A DNA stretch of 64,000 nt from Komagataeibacter medellinensis NBRC 3288 (GTDB lineage Bacteria > Pseudomonadota > Alphaproteobacteria > Acetobacterales > Acetobacteraceae). The notes under the pieces are model-generated. The model was not told where the DNA came from. It searched no databases and worked only from the letters and a program-made list of their open reading frames with translations. How positions within the stretch are numbered: position 1 is the first letter of the stretch; the number at the start of each line of letters is the position of its first letter. Where the stretch lies: positions 2,262,001 to 2,326,000 of the forward strand of contig NC_016027.1 in assembly GCF_000182745.2 (NCBI RefSeq), written 5' to 3'. Positions 44,344 to 54,412 of this stretch are shown one piece after another. Made by a program: the position numbers and the translations under genes.

Positions 44344-45351
44344 TCACCATAACAGTGCCCGGCATTCGCCATGGTGCAGCACGTCCATGCTACCTGGAGC
44401 AAGCCCCTGTGCACGGCCTGCCGCGTGCATGCGCCGGACGGGTTCGTCAAAGGGTTCATCTGTCAGGCGGAAGGTGCCGAAATGCATGCCGATCCCCTGT
44501 TTCGCCCCCAGTTGGCGCAGGCCGCTTACCGCTTCCTCCGGCGTGGTGTGCACGCGTTCCATGAGCGTGCGCGGCGCGTAGGCCCCGATGGGCAAAAAGG
44601 CAAGGTCGGGCGCGCCCAGGCGGTTGCGTATCAGGCCCCAGTGGCGACCATCGGCGGTATCGCCCGCAAAGAAAAGCTGGCGCCCGGTCGTATCGCGCAG
44701 CATGAAGCCGCCCCACAGGCTTGTGTTCCGGTCAAAGGGCGTGCGGGCGGCGCCATGGCGGGCAGGGGTGCAGGTGATCCGCGTGCCCAGCGCCTCCACA
44801 TCCTGCCACCAGTCCAGTTCCATGATGCGCTTCAGCCCGGTTGCGCGCATGAAGCGGGCATTTTCCAGCGGTGTGACCACCAGCGGGTCGTCGCCGCGCC
44901 GTGCCAGCGCGCGCAGGGATGGCAGGTCCATGTGGTCATAATGTGCATGCGACACCAGCACGATATCCACCCGCGGCAACGTGGCCAGACTGCGCCCGGG
45001 GGCGCGTACGCGTTTTGGTCCGATAAAGGAGAAGGGCGAGCAGCGCTTTGAAAAGATTGGGTCGGTCAGGATCGTCACGGTCGTGCCATCGGCGTGCGGC
45101 ACGCGGATCAGGAATGTGCTGTGCCCGATGAATGTTACCGCCACCGTGCCCGGCATGGGGCGTGCGTGCGGGTCACCGATGGGGGTTGGGTTCTCGATCC
45201 ATCGTGGCCAGTCGGAGCGGGGGCGGTTCCACTGCCATTTCAGGATGGCCAGACGCCGCATGCGCGCAGGCTGCGTACCTTCGGGGCAGATGGTGGTCGG
45301 ATTGAAGAAACGCGTGCCATCGGTGTGGTCGCTGGCGGGTAGCGGGGGCAT
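44344..45351 (-). CDS. Metallo-beta-lactamase-fold hydrolase (UlaG/NAPE-PLD-like)
   Basis: A 335-aa metallo-hydrolase. The metal-binding motif is VSHAHYDHMDL (about residues 133-143), with further ligands in TCTPARHGAART, LFFAGDTADG and a final histidine in MHFGTF. The opening ILKWQWNRPRSDWPRWIENP and VTFIGHSTFLIRV belong to the UlaG/NAPE-PLD type. Substrate unknown. It is first in a minus-strand series followed by the 39-aa ORF and the ankyrin protein. Confidence 0.87.
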   Translation of the reverse strand: MPPLPASDHTDGTRFFNPTTICPEGTQPARMRRLAILKWQWNRPRSDWPRWIENPTPIGDPHARPMPGTVAVTFIGHSTFLIRVPHADGTTVTILTDPIFSKRCSPFSFIGPKRVRAPGRSLATLPRVDIVLVSHAHYDHMDLPSLRALARRGDDPLVVTPLENARFMRATGLKRIMELDWWQDVEALGTRITCTPARHGAARTPFDRNTSLWGGFMLRDTTGRQLFFAGDTADGRHWGLIRNRLGAPDLAFLPIGAYAPRTLMERVHTTPEEAVSGLRQLGAKQGIGMHFGTFRLTDEPFDEPVRRMHAAGRAQGLAPGSMDVLHHGECRALLW

Positions 45352-45742
45352 GCATGGTCTCCGTCTGCCGACATGTGGCTGCGTGACAGGTGAGGGACAG
45401 GACAGGGTATGTCAATATTCCGCCATGGTCCGAGACGCATGCAACCGTGGCTGCAACCACGCGCTGAATAAGGGCAATGAGCGCCATGGTGGCGTGGCGC
45501 AGGTAACAGCCTGACGAGGTGGCTTGTTCCGTCCCGAAGGTCGTGAGAAGGTGCGTGTCGTAAAAAGCCTTTGCCTTGCGCTCCGTGCCAGTAGGCAGGT
45601 GCATGAAAAAAGAACACGACAAGGTTGCCCGCTCCGGCCCGCAGGTACGGCCTGACCGGAGTACAACCATGGCTGTAAGGAGGCCGGTCCCATGCGTTCC
45701 CTATCCAGATCTTTACTCATGGCCCCTGAAGGAGGTGGCAGC
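45352..45742. other. Divergent intergenic region before tkt
   Basis: 391 bases between the minus-strand hydrolase and tkt, holding both promoters. A small hairpin CGTGG/CCACG (45446-45461) is seen. Two in-frame tkt start candidates each have their own GGAGG (45679-45683 and 45731-45735). No separate gene is supported. Confidence 0.5.
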
Positions 45743-47803
45743 ATGCCCACCAATATCGATACGCTGTGCATCAACACGATCCGCACGCTGTCCATGGATG
45801 CTGTGCAGAAAGCGAATTCCGGCCATCCCGGCACCGCCATGGCACTTGCACCCGTTGCCTACACGCTGTGGCGCGACGTGCTGGATTATGATCCCGCCAA
45901 TCCGCTCTGGCCCAACCGGGATCGCTTCGTGCTCTCGATCGGGCACGCCTCCATGCTGCTGTATTCGCTGATCCACCTTGCCGGAATCCGTGACGTGCGC
46001 CCCGGTGGCATCACCCATGACCGCCCGGCCCTGACGCTGGAAGACCTTGAGCAGTTCCGCCAACTGGACTCACTCACCCCCGGCCACCCGGAATACCACC
46101 ATACGGCAGGCGTCGAAACCACGACCGGCCCGCTGGGTCAGGGCTGTGGCAACTCGGTTGGCATGGCCATTGCCGAGAAATGGCTGGCCGAGCACTACAA
46201 TCGTGATGGTTTCAAACTGTTTGACCACCATGTCTATGCCCTGTGCGGCGATGGCGACAACATGGAAGGCGTCTCCAGCGAGGCCGCGTCCATCGCGGGC
46301 CACCTGAAGCTGGGCAACCTGACGTGGATCTACGACAGCAACCAGATCTCCATCGAGGGCTCGACTCACATCGCCTTTACCGAAAGCGTGCACAAGCGCT
46401 TCGAGGCTTATGGCTGGCATGTGCTCGAACTCAGGGACGCCAACGATACGGGTGACATGCGCCGCCTGCTGGAGGAGGCGAAGGCAGAGACCTCGCGGCC
46501 CACGCTGATCATCGTGCATTCCATCATCGGCTGGGGCGCGCCGCACCTGGCAGGCACGGCGGAAGCCCATGGCGCCCCGCTTGGTGTGGAGGAAATTCGC
46601 GAGACCAAGAAATTCTATGGCTGGCCGGAGGACAGGAGCTTCTATGTGCCCGAAGGCGTGCCGGAGCATTTCCAGGCGGGCATCGCCACCCGTGGGGCGG
46701 CAGCCAGCAAGGCATGGAATGAACTGTTCGCCGCCTACCGCGCCAAATACCCGGCCGAGGCCACACAGCTTGACCACATCTTCGCCGGCACGCTGCCCGA
46801 GGGCTGGGATGCCGACATCCCGGTTTTCGACGCGGATGCGAAGGGCATTGCCTCACGCGCAAGCTCGGGCAAGGTGCTCAATGAGATCGCGAAGAATTAC
46901 CCATGGATGCTCGGTGGTTCGGCCGACCTGTCGCCTTCCACCAAGACGCACCTGACATTCGATGGCGCGGGTGACTTCCAGCCCCCGCAGTGGAATGGCA
47001 CCTATGGCGGGCGCAACCTGCATTTTGGCGTGCGTGAACACGCCATGGGTTCGATCAGCAACGGCATGGCGCTGTATGGCCTGCGGGCCTACTGCTCGGG
47101 CTTCCTGATCTTCTCCGATTACATGAAGCCGCCCATCCGCCTGTCCGCGCTGATGAAGCTGCCGGTGACTTATATCTTTACCCATGATTCGATCGGTGTG
47201 GGTGAAGATGGTCCGACCCACCAGCCCATCGAGCAGCTGGCTCAGCTGCGCGCGACACCGGGGGTTACACTCATCCGCCCGGCCGATGCCAATGAAGTAT
47301 CGGAAGCCTGGCGCACCCTTGTCCAGCTGACCGACCGCCCCAGCGTGCTGGCGCTGAGCCGCCAGAACCTGCCTACCATTTGCCGCAAGACCTATGCGCC
47401 TGCGACAGGTCTGGCAAAAGGGGCCTATGTCCTTGCGGATAGCGCGGGGCGTCCCGATGTCATCCTTATGGCGACAGGTAGCGAAGTGGGACTGATCATC
47501 AAGGCGGCTGAGAAGCTGAAGGCGGACGGGATCAAGGTGCGCCTTGTCTCCATGCCCTCATGGGATCTGTTCGAGGCGCAGCCCAAATCCTACCGCGACA
47601 GCGTGCTCCCGCCCGATATCACCGCGCGCGTGGCGGTGGAGCAGGCCGCACAGCTTGGCTGGGACCGTTATACCGGCCTTGCGGGCGAGACGATCGTGAT
47701 GCACGGCTTTGGTGCCTCTGCCCCGGCGGGGCAACTGGAAGTCAAGTTCGGCTTTACCGTTGAGGCCGTGGTAGCCGCAGCCCGCAGGCAGGCAGGAAAA
47801 TAA
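45743..47803 (+). CDS. tkt: Transketolase
   Basis: Thiamine-diphosphate enzyme that moves two-carbon ketol units between sugar phosphates of the pentose phosphate pathway. From ATG 45743 it is 686 aa. Motifs are MDAVQKANSGHPGTAMALAP, the ThDP segment CGDGDNMEGVSSEAASIAGHL (GDG...N), FGVREHAMGSISNGMALYG and the catalytic HDSIGVGEDGPTHQPIEQLA. An upstream ATG at 45692 would add 17 residues and also has GGAGG. It opens a run of pentose phosphate genes. A terminator-like hairpin follows. Confidence 0.96.
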   Translation: MPTNIDTLCINTIRTLSMDAVQKANSGHPGTAMALAPVAYTLWRDVLDYDPANPLWPNRDRFVLSIGHASMLLYSLIHLAGIRDVRPGGITHDRPALTLEDLEQFRQLDSLTPGHPEYHHTAGVETTTGPLGQGCGNSVGMAIAEKWLAEHYNRDGFKLFDHHVYALCGDGDNMEGVSSEAASIAGHLKLGNLTWIYDSNQISIEGSTHIAFTESVHKRFEAYGWHVLELRDANDTGDMRRLLEEAKAETSRPTLIIVHSIIGWGAPHLAGTAEAHGAPLGVEEIRETKKFYGWPEDRSFYVPEGVPEHFQAGIATRGAAASKAWNELFAAYRAKYPAEATQLDHIFAGTLPEGWDADIPVFDADAKGIASRASSGKVLNEIAKNYPWMLGGSADLSPSTKTHLTFDGAGDFQPPQWNGTYGGRNLHFGVREHAMGSISNGMALYGLRAYCSGFLIFSDYMKPPIRLSALMKLPVTYIFTHDSIGVGEDGPTHQPIEQLAQLRATPGVTLIRPADANEVSEAWRTLVQLTDRPSVLALSRQNLPTICRKTYAPATGLAKGAYVLADSAGRPDVILMATGSEVGLIIKAAEKLKADGIKVRLVSMPSWDLFEAQPKSYRDSVLPPDITARVAVEQAAQLGWDRYTGLAGETIVMHGFGASAPAGQLEVKFGFTVEAVVAAARRQAGK

Positions 47804-47810
47804 GGATACA

Positions 47811-47838
47811 GGCAGGCAGGGATCATTCCCTGCCTGCC
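47811..47838 (+). terminator. Hairpin after tkt
   Basis: GGCAGGCAGGG and CCCTGCCTGCC form a perfect 11-bp stem around a 6-base loop, followed by TTGTTTTG. It may end part of the tkt transcript. Confidence 0.7.
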
Positions 47839-47910
47839 TTGTTTTGAGGCAAAGAAAGCGCTGGCGGTGCAGGGATATCGCGCCTGCTGGCAAGCAAAGG
47901 AAGTACAGGA

Positions 47911-50769
47911 ATGAGCGTGCGAGAAACAGGTGGAGAAAATCCGTTAAAGGAACTGGCCCGTTATGGTCAGTCCCCGTGGCTGGACTTCATCCAGCGTTCC
48001 TATACCGAAAACGGAAGCCTGAAGAAGCTGGTGGAGGAAGACGGCCTGAAGGGTGTCACCTCCAATCCCGCCATTTTCCAGAAGGCTATGGGACAGGGCA
48101 CGGATTACGACGCCCAGATCCGCTCGGTGCTGGAGCACAAGGTGGTGGATGCTGGCGCGCTGTATGAACTGCTGGCCATTGACGACATCCGTGCCGCGGC
48201 AAAGGTGCTCTACCCCGTCTATGAGCAGACGAAAGGCGTGGACGGCTATGTCAGCCTGGAAGTCTCCCCTTACCTTGCGCGTGATACCGAGGGCACCCTG
48301 CATGAGGCGCTGCGCCTGTGGAAGGCGGTCGATGCCCGTAACCTCATGATCAAGATTCCCGGCACGGAAGAGGGCGTACCCGCCGTGCGCGCCGCCATTG
48401 CGGCCGGGTTGAGCGTCAATGTGACGCTGCTGTTCTCGAACGAGGCCTACAAGAAGGTGCTCGAAGCCTACATAACCGGGCTGGAAGACCGTCTGGCTCG
48501 TGGTGAGAGCGTTAAGGAAATCGCCTCTGTCGCCTCCTTCTTCGTCAGTCGCATCGATGTGAAGATCGACAGGGAAATCGACCGCCGTGTTGCGGCGGGC
48601 GACAAGGATGCCGATCGCCTGAAGGCGCTGCGCGGCAAGGTCGCGATCGCCAATGCCAAGATGGCCTATGAATACTGGAAAGAGATCACCGCCTCTGCGC
48701 GCTGGAAGAAGCTGGCCGATGCGGGCGCCAGCCCCCAGCGCCTGCTGTGGGCCAGCACCGGCACAAAGGACAAGACCTTCAGTGATGTGGTGTACGTGGA
48801 CGGGCTGATCGGTCCCGAGACGGTCAACACCATCCCGCCCGCAACTTTCGATGCCTTTCGTGACCACGGCACGGTAGCCGAGACCCTGACCCAGGACGTG
48901 GCAGGGGCGAAAAAGGTGCTGGAAGAGGCAAAGACTCTCGGCCTGGACCTTGATGGCGTGACGAAGGTGCTGGTTGATGAAGGCGTTGCCTCCTTTGCCG
49001 ATGCGTTTGATGACCTACTGGGTTCGGTCGCAGCCAAGCAGGCGGCGTTCCTTGGCAAGAAGGTGACCTCTACCGCGCTCAAACTGCCCGCCGACCTGCA
49101 CAAGGCGGTCGATGCCGAACTGGAAGAATGGCGCAGGAAGGGCAACATCCGCCGCCTGTGGCGCAAGGATGCCACGCTGTGGACTGGTAAGGACGAGGCA
49201 AGCTGGCTGAAATGGCTGGACATTACCGATGATCAGGTTGCTGCCCTGTCCAAGTTCGAGGATTTCCAGGCGGAAGTGAAGGCGCGCGGCTTCAAGGACG
49301 CGCTGCTGCTGGGAATGGGTGGTTCCAGTCTTGGCCCCGAAGTGCTGGCCCAGACATTTGGCAAGCATGAGGGCTTTCCGCACCTGTATGTGCTCGACAG
49401 CACGGACCCGCAGCAGGTGCGCGATTTCGAGAAGAAGATCGATATCAGCAAAACGCTGTTCATCGTCTCGTCCAAGTCGGGCGGCACGCTGGAGCCGAAC
49501 ATCCTCAAGGCCTATTTCTTCGATCAGGCCAAAAAGGTGCTGGGTAACAAGGCGGGTTCGCACTTCATCACCGTGACCGATCCGGGTTCACACATGGAAG
49601 ACGTGGCGAAGAAGGACGGTTTCTGGAAGACCTTCTACGGCGAGAAGCAGATCGGCGGCCGCTATTCCGTGCTGTCCGATTTCGGGATGATCCCGGCCGC
49701 CGTGGCTGGCCTGCCGCTCAGGCTGCTGCTGGAATCCGCCCAGCGTGGCGAGAAGTCCTGTGCCGCTTCCGTACCGCCCGCGCAGAACCCCGGCGCCGTG
49801 CTGGGTGCGGTGCTGGGTGTGGCCGCGCGCGATTTCGGGCGCGACAAGGTGACTATCATCGCATCGCCCGGCATTTACGACATGGGTGCGTGGCTTGAGC
49901 AGCTGATTGCGGAATCGACCGGTAAGGAAGGCAAGGGCCTCATTCCCATTGATGATGAGACCATCGGCAAGCCGGGCGTGTATGGCAAGGACCGGGTCTT
50001 CACCTACCTGCGTCTGGCCGAAGATCCCTGTCCGAAGCAGGACGCGGCGTTTGCGGCGCTGGTCAAGGCGGGTGAGCCGGTGGTGACGATCGAACTGCAT
50101 GAGCGCCGCCAGGTGCTGGAGGAGTTCTTCCGTTGGGAGTTTGCAACGGCGGTCGCGGGTGCGGTGATCGGGATCAACCCGTTTGATCAGCCCGATGTCG
50201 AGGAATCGAAGATCGAGACCAAGAAGATCACCACCGCCTATAACGAGACCGGCAAGCTGCCGCCGTATGAGCCATTTGCCAAGGATGGCCCGTTCGCCTT
50301 CTATGCCGACCCGAAAAACGCGCAGGCGCTGGGTGGGGCCACCACGGCGGAAGCGATCCTCAAGGCGCATTTTGCCCGAGGCAAGGCGGGCGATTATGTG
50401 GCCCTTCTGGCCTATATCGACCGTGATACCTGGACGCGCGAATGGATACAGAAAGTACGGCTTGCGGTACGTGATGGCCTGAAGCTGGCCACGGCGGCTG
50501 AATTCGGCCCACGCTTCCAGCATTCCACCGGCCAGGCTTACAAAGGTGGGCCGGACACGGGCGTATTCGTGCAGATCACCTGTGATGACGGGGTGAACCT
50601 GCCGGTGCCGGGTGAGAAATATACCTTCACCGTCGTGAAGGAAGCCCAGGCGCGCGGTGATATGGAGGTACTGGCCGAACGGGGCCGCCGTGTGCTGCGG
50701 GTGCATATTCATGGTGACCTGAAGGCAGGTCTTGAAAAACTGGGGCAGGATATAGCCCAGGCGGTCTGA
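47911..50769 (+). CDS. Bifunctional transaldolase/glucose-6-phosphate isomerase
   Basis: A 952-aa fusion that joins the non-oxidative pentose phosphate pathway to upper sugar phosphate metabolism. Residues about 10-370 are transaldolase (LDFIQRSYTENGSLKKLVEEDGLKGVTSNPAIF, Schiff-base lysine in MIKIPGT). Residues about 390-950 are glucose-6-phosphate isomerase (LLGMGGSSLGPEVLAQTF, VSSKSGGTLEPNILKAYFF, RYSVLSDFGMIPAAVAGLP, QIT...FKHSTGQ-like FQHSTGQAYKGG). This fusion occurs in acetic acid bacteria and some other lineages. It is followed by its own terminator and by gnd. Confidence 0.95.
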   Translation: MSVRETGGENPLKELARYGQSPWLDFIQRSYTENGSLKKLVEEDGLKGVTSNPAIFQKAMGQGTDYDAQIRSVLEHKVVDAGALYELLAIDDIRAAAKVLYPVYEQTKGVDGYVSLEVSPYLARDTEGTLHEALRLWKAVDARNLMIKIPGTEEGVPAVRAAIAAGLSVNVTLLFSNEAYKKVLEAYITGLEDRLARGESVKEIASVASFFVSRIDVKIDREIDRRVAAGDKDADRLKALRGKVAIANAKMAYEYWKEITASARWKKLADAGASPQRLLWASTGTKDKTFSDVVYVDGLIGPETVNTIPPATFDAFRDHGTVAETLTQDVAGAKKVLEEAKTLGLDLDGVTKVLVDEGVASFADAFDDLLGSVAAKQAAFLGKKVTSTALKLPADLHKAVDAELEEWRRKGNIRRLWRKDATLWTGKDEASWLKWLDITDDQVAALSKFEDFQAEVKARGFKDALLLGMGGSSLGPEVLAQTFGKHEGFPHLYVLDSTDPQQVRDFEKKIDISKTLFIVSSKSGGTLEPNILKAYFFDQAKKVLGNKAGSHFITVTDPGSHMEDVAKKDGFWKTFYGEKQIGGRYSVLSDFGMIPAAVAGLPLRLLLESAQRGEKSCAASVPPAQNPGAVLGAVLGVAARDFGRDKVTIIASPGIYDMGAWLEQLIAESTGKEGKGLIPIDDETIGKPGVYGKDRVFTYLRLAEDPCPKQDAAFAALVKAGEPVVTIELHERRQVLEEFFRWEFATAVAGAVIGINPFDQPDVEESKIETKKITTAYNETGKLPPYEPFAKDGPFAFYADPKNAQALGGATTAEAILKAHFARGKAGDYVALLAYIDRDTWTREWIQKVRLAVRDGLKLATAAEFGPRFQHSTGQAYKGGPDTGVFVQITCDDGVNLPVPGEKYTFTVVKEAQARGDMEVLAERGRRVLRVHIHGDLKAGLEKLGQDIAQAV

Positions 50770-50784
50770 CCCGCGACTACCGGG

Positions 50785-50814
50785 ACCCGCCTCCCTGCCA
50801 GGGGGGCGGGTTTC
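50785..50814 (+). terminator. Terminator after tal-pgi
   Basis: ACCCGCC and GGCGGGT with inner CC/GG pairs form a stem followed by TTTCTT, 15 bases after the stop. Confidence 0.7.
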
Positions 50815-50883
50815 TTGATTGTGATCATTTGGAAAAGGGGAGGGTGGGGATATGTTCCATCCTCGCTTTAGGAGTGTTTAATC

Positions 50884-51882
50884 ATGCAAATCGGTATTGT
50901 TGGTCTTGGTAAGATGGGTGGCAACATTTCGGTCCGTCTGACCCGGCATGGTCATGACGTGGTGGCCTATGACCGGGACCCGGCTGTTACCGCCAAGGTC
51001 TGCGGGCAGGGGGAAGGCGGTCGCTGCACGCCCGCCACGGGCCTTGCGGACATGGTTGGCAAGCTCTCGGGCCGCAAGATCATCTGGCTCATGCTGCCCG
51101 CAGGTGAAGTGACCGAGCAGGCGGTACAGGAACTCGATGGTCTCATGGGTAAGGGCGACATCATCATTGATGGTGGCAATTCCTTCTACAAGGATGACAT
51201 CCGTCGCGCGACCGAACTGGCGAAGAAGGGCATTGATTATGTCGATGTCGGCACATCTGGTGGCGTATGGGGTCTGGAGCGTGGCTACTGCATGATGTAC
51301 GGCGGCACGAAAGAGGCTACCGACCATATCGACCCCATCCTTTCCGCCCTGGCGCCCGGTCTTGGCGACATTGCGCGCACGCCCGGTCGTGACAAGCCCG
51401 GTTTCGACCCGCGTGCCGAACGGGGCTACCTGCATTGTGGTCCCGCAGGTTCAGGCCATTTTGTGAAGATGGTTCATAACGGCATTGAATACGGCATCAT
51501 GCAGGCCTTCGCCGAAGGCTTTGATGTGATGAAATCCAAGAACTCTACCGAATTGCCTGAAAACCAGCGTTTTGATCTGAACATGGCGGATATTGCCGAA
51601 GTCTGGCGCCGGGGCAGTGTCGTGTCCTCATGGCTGCTGGACCTTTCAGCCGGTGCGCTGGCGGGCAACCCGGACCTGTCGGACTACAAAGGTGACGTGG
51701 CCGATTCGGGTGAGGGCCGCTGGACGATCGAGGCCGCGATCGAGGAATCGGTGCCGGTGCCTGTCATCACGGCATCGCTGTTCACGCGCTTCCGTTCACG
51801 CACGGGCAATAACTTTGCCGAGAAGATGCTGTCTGCCATGCGGTTCGGTTTTGGCGGTCACATTGAGGGTACGAATAACTGA
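50884..51882 (+). CDS. gnd: 6-phosphogluconate dehydrogenase, decarboxylating, short form
   Basis: Oxidises 6-phosphogluconate to ribulose 5-phosphate and CO2. At 332 aa it belongs to the short (GndA-like) class, about 140 residues shorter than the E. coli type and often NAD-preferring. Motifs are [11 protein letters not shown] at the N-terminus, [33 protein letters not shown] and the catalytic region [21 protein letters not shown]. The spacing from tal-pgi is 114 bases. A GC hairpin follows. Confidence 0.95.
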   Translation: MQIGIVGLGKMGGNISVRLTRHGHDVVAYDRDPAVTAKVCGQGEGGRCTPATGLADMVGKLSGRKIIWLMLPAGEVTEQAVQELDGLMGKGDIIIDGGNSFYKDDIRRATELAKKGIDYVDVGTSGGVWGLERGYCMMYGGTKEATDHIDPILSALAPGLGDIARTPGRDKPGFDPRAERGYLHCGPAGSGHFVKMVHNGIEYGIMQAFAEGFDVMKSKNSTELPENQRFDLNMADIAEVWRRGSVVSSWLLDLSAGALAGNPDLSDYKGDVADSGEGRWTIEAAIEESVPVPVITASLFTRFRSRTGNNFAEKMLSAMRFGFGGHIEGTNN

Positions 51883-51888
51883 CCTGCT

Positions 51889-51910
51889 GCCCGGTCGGTA
51901 ACGACCGGGC
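51889..51910 (+). terminator. Hairpin after gnd
   Basis: GCCCGGTCG and CGACCGGGC form a perfect 9-bp stem with a GTAA loop, 6 bases after the gnd stop. No T-run follows. Confidence 0.5.
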
Positions 51911-52031
51911 CACCGAGGTGCTACGCATACGGACCCTGGCTGTTCCTGGATGAAATGACAGCGCTTAATGACTGCAACCGGAACAGCCGGCGGAGGGAGA
52001 CGAGCGGAAACAGTTCAGGAATAGCAGCATT

Positions 52032-53561
52032 ATGGAAAACATCATTGCCTCGGCGGTATCGCAGGTTGGCGAAGGTGGGCAGGATTACAGCCCCCGGCGC
52101 AGCCCGGCGGGTTCGTTTGTCATCTTTGGTGGTGGGGGGGACCTGACGCGTCGCCTGCTGCTGCCCGCCATCTACAACCTGGCCTGTGCGGGCCTGCTGG
52201 ATGACGGGTTTGGCATTGTGGCGGTTGATCGCGCGGAATTGGGCGATGACCAGTTGCGCCAGAATGTGCGGGAGGCGCTGGAAGATTTTGCAGCCCGCCG
52301 CCGGGCGGATGCCGTGCCAGTGCGTGAGGATGTGTGGGAATGGATGAAGCCCCGCATCCGCTACGTGCGCGGTGATTTTGAAGCCCCGCAGACCTACAGT
52401 GACGTCGCCGCCATAGTGGGGGAGCAGAACTGCATCTTCTACCTTGCGGTGGCCGCCCGCTTCTTCGGCCCCATCGTTGACCGGTTGGGGGAGGCGGGGC
52501 TGGTGCGTGAGGGGCGGCATACCTTCCGCCGCGTGATCGTGGAAAAGCCTTTTGGCAGCGATCTGGCATCCGCCATCGCGCTCAATACCCGTCTGCTGCA
52601 CACGCTGGAAGAACAGCAGATCTACCGGATCGACCATTACCTGGGCAAGGAGACGGTCCAGAACATTATGGCTCTGCGTTTCTCCAACGGGTTTTTCGAG
52701 CCGCTGTGGAACCGCCAGAACATCGACCACGTGCAGATTACCGCTGCCGAGACAGTGGGCGTGGAACAGCGCGCCCGCTTTTATGAAAGCACGGGCGCAC
52801 TGCGTGACATGGTGCCCAATCATGTCATGCAGCTGCTGGCCATGACCGCGATGGAAGCCCCGATCTCGTTCGAGGCCGATGCGGTGCGTAATGAAAAGAC
52901 AAAGGTGCTGGATGCGATCCATTCCCTTGCACCGGCCGATGTGGTGCGTGGCCAGTATGCGCCGGGCGTCGTGGGGGGCAAGGAGGTGCCGGGCTACCGG
53001 CAGGAACCGGGTGTTGACCCCCATTCCCTGACCGAAACCTACATGGCCATGAAGTTCCGTATCGACAACTGGCGCTGGGCTGGCGTGCCGTTTTATGTGC
53101 GCACCGGCAAGCGTCTGGCCGCGCGCAAGACCGAGATCGCGATCCACTTCAAATCAGCACCCTATGCCCTGTTCCGCGATACACCGGTGGACAGGCTGAC
53201 CCCCAACATCATGGTCATCCATATCCAGCCGACCGAGGGCGTGACCCTGCAGTTTTCGGCCAAGGTGCCCGGCCCTTCGGTCCGGCTTGGTGGCGTGCGC
53301 ATGAAGTTCGACTATGCCGAGTGGTTCAGCGAAGGGCCAAGCACCGGCTACGAAACCCTGATCTATGATTGCATGATCGGTGATGCCACGCTGTTCCAGC
53401 GTGCCGACAACATCGAGGCCGGGTGGCGTGCCGTCCAGCCTGTTCTGGACTGGGGGCAGGATGCCCGCAGCCTTGCCTTCTACGCCGCGGGTAGCGAGGG
53501 GCCGGAAGCGGCCAACGCCCTGCTTGCGCGCGATCACCGCCACTGGCTTAAAATTGGATGA
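52032..53561 (+). CDS. zwf: Glucose-6-phosphate 1-dehydrogenase
   Basis: Oxidises glucose 6-phosphate to 6-phosphogluconolactone with NAD(P), the entry to the oxidative pentose phosphate pathway. The 509-aa protein has the coenzyme-binding FVIFGGGGDLTRRLLLPA (about residues 29-46), the EKPFGSDLASA segment, the catalytic RIDHYLGKETVQN with the base histidine, and WAGVPFYVRTGKRL. The stop overlaps the following HAD gene, so the two are coupled. Confidence 0.97.
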   Translation: MENIIASAVSQVGEGGQDYSPRRSPAGSFVIFGGGGDLTRRLLLPAIYNLACAGLLDDGFGIVAVDRAELGDDQLRQNVREALEDFAARRRADAVPVREDVWEWMKPRIRYVRGDFEAPQTYSDVAAIVGEQNCIFYLAVAARFFGPIVDRLGEAGLVREGRHTFRRVIVEKPFGSDLASAIALNTRLLHTLEEQQIYRIDHYLGKETVQNIMALRFSNGFFEPLWNRQNIDHVQITAAETVGVEQRARFYESTGALRDMVPNHVMQLLAMTAMEAPISFEADAVRNEKTKVLDAIHSLAPADVVRGQYAPGVVGGKEVPGYRQEPGVDPHSLTETYMAMKFRIDNWRWAGVPFYVRTGKRLAARKTEIAIHFKSAPYALFRDTPVDRLTPNIMVIHIQPTEGVTLQFSAKVPGPSVRLGGVRMKFDYAEWFSEGPSTGYETLIYDCMIGDATLFQRADNIEAGWRAVQPVLDWGQDARSLAFYAAGSEGPEAANALLARDHRHWLKIG

Positions 53562-54385
53562 TGCCCATGACCCCATCCACCCGTTCCGTGCGCCTTGTCG
53601 TGTCCGATATCGATGGTACCCTGATTACACCTGCGCGCGAGGTGACGCCGGCGGCGCATAAGGCGGCTGATGACCTGCGGGCGGCGGGGATCCGCCTCAG
53701 CCTTGTCAGCAGCCGCGCCCCGCGCGGGATGATGCAGTTCGTCAAGGCCCTGCGGGTCGATACACCCATAGCCGGGCTGAATGGCGGCCTGATCTGTGAC
53801 CCCGATGGCACGATCCGCGAGCGGCTGTCGCTTGACCCGCAGGCGGCACGTACGGCGGTGGAGTTTCTGCTCGCCCGCCATGTGGAGCCGTGGCTATTCA
53901 TCGGCCATGACTGGCTGGTGCGCAGGACGGATACGCCGCAGGTCATCCATGAGCGCGAAGTGGTGCAGACCACGCCCGTGCAGGTGGATGACTTTGCCGG
54001 ACATTACACGGATGTGGGCAAGATCATGGGGGTCACATCCGACCCCGCCAGCCTGCCGGGCGTGGAACATGACCTTGCAAACCTGCTGGGGGGGCAGGCA
54101 AGCGTACACCGTTCCGCAGCCATTTACCTTGATATCACGCACCCCCAGGCGAACAAGGGCTATGCGGCAAAAGAACTGGCGCATCTGCTTGATACTGATA
54201 TCCGGGATACTGCCTGCATCGGGGATATGAACAACGATATTCCCATGCTGCGCGAGGCCGGGGTCAGCATTGCCATGGGCAATGCCCCGGATAACGTGAA
54301 AGCCCATGCCCGTTTCGTGACAAAGCCCAACACGGAGGATGGGTGGGCCTTCGCCATGGAAAGTTTTGTACTGCCCCGCACCTGA
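53558..54385 (+). CDS. Cof-type HAD-IIB phosphatase (first of two)
   Basis: A 275-aa haloacid-dehalogenase-fold sugar phosphatase. Motif I is VVSDIDGTLITP (DxD), motif II SLVSSRAPRG, and motif IV GDMNNDIPMLREAGVSIAMGNA with a lysine in NKGYAAKEL. The cap between motifs II and III is the IIB type. It overlaps the zwf stop and precedes a paralogue. Its substrate is unknown; setting in the pentose phosphate operon suggests a sugar phosphate or a damaged intermediate. Confidence 0.92.
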   Translation: MMPMTPSTRSVRLVVSDIDGTLITPAREVTPAAHKAADDLRAAGIRLSLVSSRAPRGMMQFVKALRVDTPIAGLNGGLICDPDGTIRERLSLDPQAARTAVEFLLARHVEPWLFIGHDWLVRRTDTPQVIHEREVVQTTPVQVDDFAGHYTDVGKIMGVTSDPASLPGVEHDLANLLGGQASVHRSAAIYLDITHPQANKGYAAKELAHLLDTDIRDTACIGDMNNDIPMLREAGVSIAMGNAPDNVKAHARFVTKPNTEDGWAFAMESFVLPRT

Positions 54386-54412
54386 TGGTGCGGCACATAA
54401 GGGAGAGTGAAC

